Of a DNA stretch of 64,000 nt, positions 56,149-63,469 are shown in pieces (position 1 is the stretch's first letter; each line of letters begins with the position of its first letter). Source of the DNA: Pseudomonas marginalis (lineage in GTDB: Bacteria; Pseudomonadota; Gammaproteobacteria; Pseudomonadales; Pseudomonadaceae); contig NZ_VTFG01000001.1 of the NCBI RefSeq assembly GCF_008692035.1, positions 1,674,001 to 1,738,000 on the forward strand, read 5' to 3'. Both the position numbers and the translations under genes were made by a program. The notes beneath the pieces are model-generated. The model made no database searches. It was not told the origin of the DNA and was given only the letters and a program-made list of their open reading frames with translations.

Positions 56149-56238
56149 TGTGGGAAGGGGCTTGCTCCCGATAGCTGCGGGTCAGTCAATACAGGTGTCG
56201 ACTGGCACGCCCTCATCGGGAGCAAGCCCCCTCCCACA
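56149..56238. repeat. REPIN inside the ABC transporter operon
   Basis: TTGTGGGAAGGGGCTTGCTC and inverted GGGAGCAAGCCCCCTCCCAC lie between the binding protein and the first permease gene, 15 bp after the stop. As an mRNA hairpin it could protect the upstream message. Confidence 0.88.
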
Positions 56239-56270
56239 GGGGTATGTCTGCGCCCTTTAGAGATCTCCCC

Positions 56271-56972
56271 ATGAACGAACTCCTCAACCTGCAAGGCTAC
56301 GGCCCGATGCTCGCCCAGGGTGCCTGGATGACGGTCAAGCTGGCGCTCCTGGCGCTGGCCCTGAGCCTCGCCCTGGGCCTGATCGCCGCCGGCGCAAAAC
56401 TGTCCAGCGCCCAATGGCTGCGGGTGCCGGCCACGCTGTACACCACGCTGATCCGCAGCGTGCCGGACCTGGTGCTGATCCTGCTGATTTTCTACAGCCT
56501 GCAACTGTGGCTCAACGACCTGAGCGAAGTGTTCGGCTGGGACTACTTTGAAATCGACCCGTTTACCGCCGGGGTCATCACCCTGGGGTTTATCTACGGC
56601 GCGTATTTCACCGAGAACTTTCGCGGTGCGATCCTCAGTGTGCCGGTCGGCCAACTCGAAGCCGCCACCGCCTACGGCCTGAGCCGCTGGCAGCGTTTTC
56701 ACCTGGTGCTGTTCCCGCAGCTGATGCGCTTTGCCCTGCCGGGCCTGGGCAATAACTGGCTGGTGCTGCTCAAGTCCACGGCGCTGGTGTCGATCATTGG
56801 CCTGTCGGACCTGGTCAAGGCCGCGCAGAACGCCGGCAAGACCACCAACGAGCCGTTGTACTTCCTGATCCTCGCAGGCCTGGTGTACCTGGTGATCACC
56901 ACCCTCTCCAACCGCATCTTCAAGCGCCTCGAACGGCGCTATAACCTCGGCATCAAGGGGATGGCGCGATGA
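56271..56972 (+). CDS. Amino acid ABC transporter permease (HisQ-like)
   Basis: 233 residues, five membrane helices. GAWMTVKLALLALALSLALG, TLIRSVPDLVLILLIFYSLQ and the EAA loop QLEAATAYGLSRWQRFHLVL are typical of HisQ. ATG 56271 follows the REPIN; the open stretch back to 56244 lies in it. It forms the membrane channel with the next gene. Confidence 0.91.
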   Translation: MNELLNLQGYGPMLAQGAWMTVKLALLALALSLALGLIAAGAKLSSAQWLRVPATLYTTLIRSVPDLVLILLIFYSLQLWLNDLSEVFGWDYFEIDPFTAGVITLGFIYGAYFTENFRGAILSVPVGQLEAATAYGLSRWQRFHLVLFPQLMRFALPGLGNNWLVLLKSTALVSIIGLSDLVKAAQNAGKTTNEPLYFLILAGLVYLVITTLSNRIFKRLERRYNLGIKGMAR

Positions 56973-57682
56973 TCGAACTGTTCCAGCAATACGGCGTGGC
57001 CTACCTGTTCAGCGATGGCACCGGGTTGTCCGGCGTTGCCATGACCTTGTGGCTGTTCATTATCTCGGTGGTGCTGGGGTTTTTCCTCTCGATCCCGCTG
57101 GCGCTGGCCCGCGTGTCGGCGCACTTCTGGCTGCGCTGGCCGGTGGAGGTCTACACCTATCTGTTTCGCGGCACGCCGCTGTATATCCAATTGCTGATTT
57201 GCTACACCGGGCTGTACAGCCTGGAGGTGGTGCAGGACAACGCCCTGCTCAACCAGTTTTTCCGCAATGCCCTCAACTGCACCCTGCTGGCCTTTGTGCT
57301 CAACACCTGCGCCTACACCGTGGAAATCTTCGCCGGGGCGATCCGCAACATTCCCCACGGCGAACTCGAAGCGGCCCGCGCCTATGGCCTGCACGGCTGG
57401 CGCCTCAACCTGTTTGTGGTGGTGCCTGCCGCACTGCGCCGGGCACTGCCGGCCTACAGCAATGAAATGATCCTGATGCTGCACGCCACGTCGCTGGCGT
57501 TTACCGCCACCGTCGCCGACATCCTCAAGGTGGCGCGCGATGCCAATGCCGAGACGTTCCTGACGTTCCAGGCCTTCGGCATCGCCGCCCTGCTCTACAT
57601 GCTGCTGTCCTTTGCACTGGTGGGCCTGTTCCGACTGGCCGAACGTCGCTGGATGCGTTTTCTTGTTCCTACCCGAGGCTAA
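56969..57682 (+). CDS. Amino acid ABC transporter permease (HisM-like)
   Basis: 237 residues, five membrane helices. VAMTLWLFIISVVLGFFLSI, YTYLFRGTPLYIQLLICYTG and the EAA loop ELEAARAYGLHGWRLNLFVV match HisM. Start overlaps the previous stop by 4 bp. Confidence 0.91.
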   Translation: MIELFQQYGVAYLFSDGTGLSGVAMTLWLFIISVVLGFFLSIPLALARVSAHFWLRWPVEVYTYLFRGTPLYIQLLICYTGLYSLEVVQDNALLNQFFRNALNCTLLAFVLNTCAYTVEIFAGAIRNIPHGELEAARAYGLHGWRLNLFVVVPAALRRALPAYSNEMILMLHATSLAFTATVADILKVARDANAETFLTFQAFGIAALLYMLLSFALVGLFRLAERRWMRFLVPTRG

Positions 57683-57685
57683 CCC

Positions 57686-58516
57686 ATGAATCAGTCCGCG
57701 CAGGCCCTGGCCACTTATCCTGTCGATGTACCCGTTACCCAGGCGGCAACTGCTGCCGTCAAGCTGCAGGTCGAGGGCATCCATAAACGCTACGGCGAAC
57801 ACGAAGTGCTCAAGGGTGTGTCCCTCAACGCACGCCACGGCGACGTGATCAGCCTGATCGGCGCCAGCGGCTCGGGCAAAAGCACGATGCTGCGCTGCAT
57901 CAACTTTCTCGAACAGCCGGACGCCGGCGTCATCACCCTGGACGGCATCAGCATCGAAATGCGCCAGGGCCGCGCCGGCGCCCGCGCGCCGCACCAGGAA
58001 CAATTGCAGAACCTGCGCACGCGCCTGGCCATGGTGTTCCAGCACTTCAACCTGTGGAGCCACATGACCGTGCTGGAAAACATCACCATGGCCCCGCGCC
58101 GGGTGCTGGGGGTAAGTGCCGCCGAAGCGGAAAAACGCGCGCGCATGTACCTCGACAAGGTCGGCCTGCCGGGCCGCGTGGCCGATCAGTACCCGGCGTT
58201 CCTGTCCGGCGGCCAGCAACAGCGCGTGGCCATCGCGCGGGCCCTGGCGATGGAGCCGGAAATCATTCTGTTCGATGAACCCACCTCCGCCCTCGACCCC
58301 GAACTTGTAGGAGAAGTCCTCAAAGTCATACAGACGTTAGCTGAGGAAGGTCGTACCATGCTGATGGTCACCCACGAAATGGGCTTTGCCCGCCAGGTGT
58401 CCAGCCAAGTGCTGTTCCTGCATCAAGGCCGAGTCGAGGAACAAGGCGGCGCCGAGATCCTCGACCACCCCAACAGCGAGCGCTTGCAGCAATTTCTTTC
58501 CAACCGTTTGAAGTGA
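57686..58516 (+). CDS. Amino acid ABC transporter ATP-binding protein (HisP-like)
   Basis: 276 residues. An unusual N-terminal leader of about 25 residues ([20 protein letters not shown]) precedes the ABC domain. Walker [10 protein letters not shown] (about 61), Q-loop [20 protein letters not shown], signature [20 protein letters not shown], Walker [14 protein letters not shown] and switch His in [11 protein letters not shown]. It energises the two permeases. The regulator gene follows without a real gap. Confidence 0.93.
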   Translation: MNQSAQALATYPVDVPVTQAATAAVKLQVEGIHKRYGEHEVLKGVSLNARHGDVISLIGASGSGKSTMLRCINFLEQPDAGVITLDGISIEMRQGRAGARAPHQEQLQNLRTRLAMVFQHFNLWSHMTVLENITMAPRRVLGVSAAEAEKRARMYLDKVGLPGRVADQYPAFLSGGQQQRVAIARALAMEPEIILFDEPTSALDPELVGEVLKVIQTLAEEGRTMLMVTHEMGFARQVSSQVLFLHQGRVEEQGGAEILDHPNSERLQQFLSNRLK

Positions 58517-58521
58517 AACCC

Positions 58522-59019
58522 ATGGATACCAAGGCCAACGGACCCCATACCTCCCCTGCGCTGGATCGCATCGATGAGGCGATCATCGAAGTGCTGCGCC
58601 ACCAGGGGCGTATCACCTATGAAAAGCTCTCGTCACTGGTGCACCTCACCCCCAGGCCCTGCCTGGAGCGGGTGCGCAAGCTGGAGCGACGCGGGGTGAT
58701 TCGCGGGTACGGCGCGATCATCGATGTGCAGATGGTCTCGCCCGGGCTGTCGCTGCTGGTGCTGGTGGCCTTGTCCAACCAGAGCGGGCGCTCGGCGCAA
58801 AAGGCTTTCGAAGCCTGTATGAAGGCGTGCCCCCAGGTGTTCGAATGCCAGTTGATCAGCGGGCCGTTCGACTACAGCCTGCGCATGCGCTGCCGGGATA
58901 TGGAGCACTACCGGGTGGTATCGGAGATCTGGCTGAACAATGATGAGCTGCACATCGATAAGTTGGTGGCGCATCCGGAGTTGGCGGTGGTGAAAAATAC
59001 CGCCATCGAACTGGCCTGA
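58522..59019 (+). CDS. Lrp/AsnC-family regulator of the citrulline module
   Basis: 165 residues. Helix-turn-helix (RIDEAIIEVLRHQGRITYEK to LVHLTPRPCLERVRKLERRG) and RAM ligand domain (SLLVLVALSNQSGRSAQKAF, ECQLISGPFDYSLRMRCRDM). ATG 58522 is chosen; a GTG at 58513 that overlaps the ATPase stop is the alternative. As the last gene of the transporter unit it probably senses citrulline, ornithine or a related amino acid and acts on the operator arrays at 52983-53060 and 55152-55218. Confidence 0.88.
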   Translation: MDTKANGPHTSPALDRIDEAIIEVLRHQGRITYEKLSSLVHLTPRPCLERVRKLERRGVIRGYGAIIDVQMVSPGLSLLVLVALSNQSGRSAQKAFEACMKACPQVFECQLISGPFDYSLRMRCRDMEHYRVVSEIWLNNDELHIDKLVAHPELAVVKNTAIELA

Positions 59020-59047
59020 GCCCCACTCGCCAAGCCAATGAGGTCGA

Positions 59048-59154
59048 ATGTGGGAGGGGGCTTGCTCCCGATAGCAGTGTGTCAGTCAGCTCATCTTTCA
59101 CTGACCCACCGCTATCGGGAGCAAGTCGAATCGTCGCACCGCCCCTCCCACATT
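59048..59154. repeat. REPIN whose right arm carries the 16-nt insertion
   Basis: The left arm is an ordinary ATGTGGGAGGGGGCTTGCTC. The right arm reads TATCGGGAGCAAG, then TCGAATCGTCGCACCG, then CCCCTCCCACATT. The 34 bases 59121-59154 equal 1747-1780. Located between two convergent genes. Confidence 0.85.
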
Positions 59155-59155
59155 T

Positions 59156-59989
59156 TTAACCATGCCCGCTTAAGATTTTCTTACCTTGGCGCGCGCCCAC
59201 CAGCTTCGCCTGCCCATCCTTCTGCTTCCCCGTACGCGCCTCGCTGATCAACCCCGGGATCAACCTGCCCTCCGGCAGATTCTTCCAGAACCGACTCGGC
59301 AAGTGCCCCTCTATCACCTTGGGGTTCAATCGCGCCGGGTTGAAAATGTGGCTGTAGTACGTCAGCCACATCGCACTGTGGGGATCCTCGACGTTCTGCG
59401 CCAGCTGCTGCCAGGCCTCGGGGCATTGGCGTTGATGAATCAGCTGTTCGCCATCGTAATAAACCCCGTCCAACGGCGTGGCTATCATCCAGCGATGGCG
59501 CCCCATGCGCCCGACAAAATGCTGGCTGGCCGATTTGAGGATGTCATGGGCCGGTTCATGCCAGGCCACGTACTCCGGCAACTCGGGCCCTGCTTCTGCC
59601 GGCAGGGCGATAAAGCGCACAAACGCATGCAGGTGATGGGCCTCACGACTCACCTGCTTGATGCGTCGCTGCAATTCAGTGCCGAGTTTATCCCCCGCCA
59701 GCATCGCGGTGCGGTCGCCATGGCTGACGCGCCAGAGCACTTCGTACAACAGGCTCCAACGCTGGTCGCCTTGGTAACAGGCGGCTGACGCCAACAGCTC
59801 CAGCAGCGCCTTGGGAACACGCGCCTGGAACGGCCCCAAGCCCGCGGGGATCGGCTCATCGGTGGCAAACAGGTCCGCCGCCTGCACCTCGCCCCAGCTG
59901 ACCTGGCTGGGGTCGACCTGATGGCTGAGCAGCCAGCGCGCCTGTTCGCGCCAGGTGCTGAAAAGGTTGTCGCATTCCAGGCTGATCAT
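59156..59989 (-). CDS. TIGR03915-like DNA metabolism protein
   Basis: 277 residues without membrane segments: SWLLSH-type N-terminal region (TWREQARWLLSHQVDPSQVS), a middle HLHAFVRFIALPAEAGPELP and HFVGRMGRHRWMIATPLDGV, and YYSHIFNPARLNPKVIEGHL near the C-terminus. This matches the uncharacterised partner of the radical SAM DNA-modification proteins, a domain also fused to UdgX uracil-DNA glycosylases in other bacteria. ATG 59989 overlaps the upstream stop (ATGA); ATG 59995 is also possible. Translationally coupled to the radical SAM gene. Confidence 0.8.
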   Translation of the reverse strand: MISLECDNLFSTWREQARWLLSHQVDPSQVSWGEVQAADLFATDEPIPAGLGPFQARVPKALLELLASAACYQGDQRWSLLYEVLWRVSHGDRTAMLAGDKLGTELQRRIKQVSREAHHLHAFVRFIALPAEAGPELPEYVAWHEPAHDILKSASQHFVGRMGRHRWMIATPLDGVYYDGEQLIHQRQCPEAWQQLAQNVEDPHSAMWLTYYSHIFNPARLNPKVIEGHLPSRFWKNLPEGRLIPGLISEARTGKQKDGQAKLVGARQGKKILSGHG

Positions 59990-61206
59990 CCCCACAGCCC
60001 CATCTGCTGCGGCTGCGGGCGGTCGCGCAGTTGCTCGCGCAGCAGCACGCTGGTGCTGTCCGCCTGCTGCGGATGGTAGTCACTGGTGATGAAGAATGGC
60101 TTGGCCTTGGCCAGCACACAGCGCATGCGGGCCAGGTCTTCAAAGCGGATCTTGCGTTCGCGGCGCAGGTCCACCAGGCGCTGGGTGGTGCGCAGGCCGA
60201 TCCCTGGGATGCGGGCGATCAAGGTCGGCTCGGCGCGATTCAGGTCCAGGGGGAATACCTCGCGGTGCTCCAGGGCCCAGGCCAGCTTGGGGTCGATGTC
60301 CAGGGCCAGGTGGCCGGGGCCTTCGAACAATTCGTTGGCACTGAAGCCGTAGCTGCGCAGCAGGAAATCCGCCTGGTACAAGCGATGCTCGCGCATCAAC
60401 GGCGGCGCGGCCAGGGGCACGCTTTTCGGGCTGTTGGGGATGGGGCTGAAGGCCGAGTAATACACGCGGCGCAGCTTGAAGTTGCCATACAGCGCCTCGG
60501 CACTGTGGAGGATGGTGCTGTCGTCGGTCTCGTCGGCGCCGACGATCATCTGGGTACTCTGCCCGGCCGGGGCGAAACGCGGTGCACGGGGTTCGTTCAG
60601 GACCGTCTGCTCGCCGGTGTAGATGGTCTGCATGGCCTGCTTGATCGAGACGATCTGCTTTTCCGGCGCCAGGGTTTGCAGGCTGGCATCGGTGGGCAGT
60701 TCGATATTCACGCTGAGGCGATCGGCGTAGCGCCCGGCCTCGGCAATCAGCGCCGGGTCGGCCTCGGGGATGGTCTTGAGGTGGATGTAACCGCGAAAGT
60801 CATGCTCTTCGCGCAGCAGTTTGGCCACCCGCACCAATTGCTCCATGGTGTAGTCGGCCGAACGAATGATGCCGGAGCTGAGGAACAGCCCGCTGACGCA
60901 GTTGCGCTTGTAGAAATCCAGGGTCAGGGTGACCACCTCCTCCGGGCTGAAGCGTGCACGGGGCACGTCGCTGGAGCGGCGGTTGACGCAGTATTGGCAG
61001 TCGTAGAGGCAGAAGTTGGTGAGCAACACCTTGAGCAAGGATACGCAGCGACCGTCCGGCGTGTAGCTGTGGCAGATGCCCATGCCATCGGTGGAGCCCA
61101 GCCCCGCCTTGCCTTCCGAACTGCGCTTGGGCGCGCCGCTGCTGGCGCAGGAGGCGTCGTACTTGGCGGCGTCGGCGAGGATGCTGAGTTTTTCGATCAA
61201 CTGCAT
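59986..61206 (-). CDS. Putative DNA modification/repair radical SAM protein
   Basis: 406 residues. The radical SAM 4Fe-4S motif is CLYDCQYC (C-x3-C-x2-C, about residue 68), preceded by SLLKVLLTNF. A TIM-barrel follows, with GLFLSSGIIRSADYTMEQLV. The C-terminal part holds a helix-hairpin-helix, LIARIPGIGLRTTQRLVDLR, a DNA-contact motif. This combination defines the family called putative DNA modification/repair radical SAM protein. A CTG-N10-CAG LexA box lies 16 bp before the start, supporting a role in the DNA damage response. The chemistry is unknown. Confidence 0.85.
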   Translation of the reverse strand: MQLIEKLSILADAAKYDASCASSGAPKRSSEGKAGLGSTDGMGICHSYTPDGRCVSLLKVLLTNFCLYDCQYCVNRRSSDVPRARFSPEEVVTLTLDFYKRNCVSGLFLSSGIIRSADYTMEQLVRVAKLLREEHDFRGYIHLKTIPEADPALIAEAGRYADRLSVNIELPTDASLQTLAPEKQIVSIKQAMQTIYTGEQTVLNEPRAPRFAPAGQSTQMIVGADETDDSTILHSAEALYGNFKLRRVYYSAFSPIPNSPKSVPLAAPPLMREHRLYQADFLLRSYGFSANELFEGPGHLALDIDPKLAWALEHREVFPLDLNRAEPTLIARIPGIGLRTTQRLVDLRRERKIRFEDLARMRCVLAKAKPFFITSDYHPQQADSTSVLLREQLRDRPQPQQMGLWG

Positions 61207-61221
61207 GGAGGCTTACCGATA

Positions 61222-61237
61222 CTGGTTTTTTGTACAG
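61222..61237. promoter_or_regulatory. LexA (SOS) box before the radical SAM operon
   Basis: CTGGTTTTTTGTACAG fits CTG-N10-CAG and the gammaproteobacterial SOS consensus CTGT-N8-ACAG except for one base. It lies 16-31 bp upstream of the radical SAM start, where a bound repressor would cover the promoter. Confidence 0.6.
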
Positions 61238-61272
61238 TATCAGCCAGCCCCCCGTGTCACAAGTGCAGCCTG

Positions 61273-62610
61273 TCAGCTGGCAGTGGCGAGGAGCAGATCC
61301 TGCACCGAACGCCCCTTGCCACGGCTACGGTCATTTTCAAACAGCGACGCCGCAATCTCATCCGCGCGAATCGGCAGTACCGACAGCAACGTATCGCTCA
61401 AGCCATGGCTGGCCTGGCTGAAGCCCTGGATGTAGACGCCGGCCTTGCAGCGCTCGTCGGTGACGATGCGGTAGTCGCGCGCCACTTCAAAATCACCCAG
61501 GTACTCCTCCAGCGGCGCCAGCAATGCGCGGTGGGTCTCGCGCTCGTAGCCGGTGGCGAGGATCACCGCGTCGTAATGGTTGACGCTGGTTTCGCCGCTG
61601 GCGTTGTTGCGCAGGGCCAGTTCGATGCCCAGGGGGCCGGGGGTGGCCTTCTCGACCACGGTCATGGTGCGGAAGGCCTGGCGGGCGATGCCGGAGACTT
61701 TCTGGCGGTAGAAAATCCCGTAGATGCGCTCGATCAGGTCGAGGTCGACCACCGAATAGTTGGTGTTCTGGTACTCGGCGACCAGGCGCTCGCGCTCGGC
61801 ACCGACTTGCTGGAACACCAGGTCGGTGAAGGCCGGCGAGAACACTTCGTTGACGAACGGGCTGTCATCGGCAGGCTTGAGCGCCGAACCGCGCAGGATC
61901 ATGTCGACCTGTACCGATGGGAAGCTGTCGTTCAGGTCGATAAAGGCTTCGGCCGCGCTCTGGCCACCACCGATGATTGCGATGCGCATCGCCTTGCCGT
62001 CCACGCAAGGCTGGGTGGCCATGCGCTCCAGGTACTGGGAATGGTGGAACACCCGGCTGTCGCCCTTGAGGGCCTTGAAAGTTTCGGGAATGCGCGGCGT
62101 GCCGCCGGCGCTGACCACCACCGAACGGGTGGTGCGCACATGCTGCTCGCCCAGGGCGTCGCGGGAGATCACGCGCAATGCCTCGACCTGTTGCTGGTGC
62201 AGGATCGGCTCGATGGCCAGTACTTCCTCGCCGTAGCGGGCCTGGGCCTGGAACTGCCCCGCGACCCAGCGCAGGTAGTCGTTGAACTCCATGCGGCACG
62301 GGTAGAAGGTGCCCAGGTTGATGAAGTCCACCAGGCGGCCGTGGGCTTTCAGGTAATTGACGAAGGAGTACGGGCTGGTGGGGTTGCGCAGGGTCACCAG
62401 GTCCTTGAGGAACGAAATCTGCAATTCGCTCTGGGTCACCAGGGTATTGCCGTGCCAGCGGTAATCGGCCTGTTTGTCGAGAAACAGTACGTCCAGTTTG
62501 CCCTGGGCCTTTTCGCGCTCCTGCAGGGCGATGGCCAGCGCCAGGTTCGAAGGGCCGAAACCGATACCGATCAGGTCGTGAACCGCGGGCGAAGCAATTG
62601 CCTGTGTCAT
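61273..62610 (-). CDS. pvdA: L-ornithine N5-monooxygenase, pyoverdine synthesis
   Basis: 445 residues. FAD motif LIGIGFGPSNLALAIALQER (with the typical Pro of N-hydroxylating enzymes), substrate region LQISFLKDLVTLRNPTSPYS, NADPH motif IAIIGGGQSAAEAFIDLNDS and the C-terminal ATGY motif in AVILATGYERETHRALL. It makes N5-hydroxyornithine for the pyoverdine peptide. ATG 62610 agrees with the known PvdA start region. A PvdS-type promoter lies 84-107 bp upstream and a GACCTG/CAGGTC stem at 62662-62678 falls in the leader. Confidence 0.94.
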   Translation of the reverse strand: MTQAIASPAVHDLIGIGFGPSNLALAIALQEREKAQGKLDVLFLDKQADYRWHGNTLVTQSELQISFLKDLVTLRNPTSPYSFVNYLKAHGRLVDFINLGTFYPCRMEFNDYLRWVAGQFQAQARYGEEVLAIEPILHQQQVEALRVISRDALGEQHVRTTRSVVVSAGGTPRIPETFKALKGDSRVFHHSQYLERMATQPCVDGKAMRIAIIGGGQSAAEAFIDLNDSFPSVQVDMILRGSALKPADDSPFVNEVFSPAFTDLVFQQVGAERERLVAEYQNTNYSVVDLDLIERIYGIFYRQKVSGIARQAFRTMTVVEKATPGPLGIELALRNNASGETSVNHYDAVILATGYERETHRALLAPLEEYLGDFEVARDYRIVTDERCKAGVYIQGFSQASHGLSDTLLSVLPIRADEIAASLFENDRSRGKGRSVQDLLLATAS

Positions 62611-62693
62611 TCCAGTGTCCTCTGGATAAGCCCCTTGGCGGTGGGGCGGGAATACCTTCGAGACCTGCACAACAGGTCATGTGTTGATAGGAA

Positions 62694-62717
62694 ACGAGGA
62701 CAGTGAAAAAAAATTTA
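62694..62717 (-). promoter_or_regulatory. PvdS-type iron-starvation promoter of pvdA
   Basis: On the reverse strand TAAAT (62717-62713) and CGT (62696-62694) are separated by exactly 16 bp, the iron-starvation box recognised by the PvdS extracytoplasmic sigma factor. It lies in the 119-bp gap between the sigma factor gene and pvdA. Confidence 0.85.
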
Positions 62718-62729
62718 ACCGAACAGTGA

Positions 62730-63212
62730 TCAGTGCGCGTCCCACTCGCGCATCCGCACCCGGCAGTGCTTCATGGCGTTGACGATGTGTTTTTCCACCA
62801 GAGCGCGGGAAATACCCAGGCGCTCGGCGATTTGCAGGTGGCTCAGGCCCTCGAGTTTGCGCAGCAGGAAGCTGTCGCGACAGGCCGCCGGCAGCTCGGC
62901 CAGGGCGCGCTCGAGCAAGGCCAGGCGTTGGCCGTAGTCGTGGGTGGCATGGGGCGAACAGGCGGCAAAGCGCTCCTCGCTGTCGAGTACCTCCAGGGGT
63001 TCGACCTGGCGCAGGGCATTGCGCCGGTGGCCGTCGATCACCAGGTTCAGCGCGGTGCGATACAAAAAGGCACGCGGCTGTTCGATGGGCGTCTCGCTGG
63101 AACGTTCCAGCACCCGGACATAAGCGTCATGCACCACATCCTCGGCCACCTGACGGTTGCCCAGCTTGGCGTTGAGGAAACACACCAGCTCGCGATAGTA
63201 GTTTTCCAACAT
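62730..63212 (-). CDS. fpvI: FecI-like extracytoplasmic sigma factor, probably FpvI
   Basis: 160 residues. Sigma region 2 (LVCFLNAKLGNRQVAEDVVH, DAYVRVLERSSETPIEQPRA, FLYRTALNLVIDGHRRNALR) and region 4 (LLRKLEGLSHLQIAERLGIS, RALVEKHIVNAMKHCRVRMR). Its place between pvdA and pvdR equals that of fpvI in P. aeruginosa, where FpvI drives the pyoverdine receptor gene. The anti-sigma gene fpvR, which separates fpvI and pvdR there, is not present at this spot, so another FecI-like iron-uptake sigma factor cannot be excluded. Confidence 0.72.
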   Translation of the reverse strand: MLENYYRELVCFLNAKLGNRQVAEDVVHDAYVRVLERSSETPIEQPRAFLYRTALNLVIDGHRRNALRQVEPLEVLDSEERFAACSPHATHDYGQRLALLERALAELPAACRDSFLLRKLEGLSHLQIAERLGISRALVEKHIVNAMKHCRVRMREWDAH

Positions 63213-63288
63213 GACTCCCGGCCGCCGGGTGGCGGCATCAGATCCTTGAGTGCGAAAAAAGACGGCGTATTCAGTAATGGCAGTTTGG

Positions 63289-63342
63289 GTAGGTGCAATT
63301 TATAGTAATTCTCATCTACTTTTAAACAAGACTTGCACCTAC
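63289..63342. promoter_or_regulatory. Fur-box-like site framed by a 10-bp inverted repeat
   Basis: TATAGTAATTCTCATCTAC (63301-63319) matches 11 of 19 positions of the Fur consensus in reverse orientation, fitting iron repression of the sigma gene. Around it GTAGGTGCAA (63289-63298) and TTGCACCTAC (63333-63342) form a perfect 10-bp inverted repeat with a 34-bp loop. Confidence 0.5.
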
Positions 63343-63469
63343 AGGCCGTTTTTTTTCTCCACAAGACCTGTAACCACTTATGTAACAGCCTAAATCCTCG
63401 GGCAATTCTCTCGTTTAACTGTCAGCTCTGCGCAACTGCGCTCCGAACTTTCCCGGCTGGAACCTAAGC

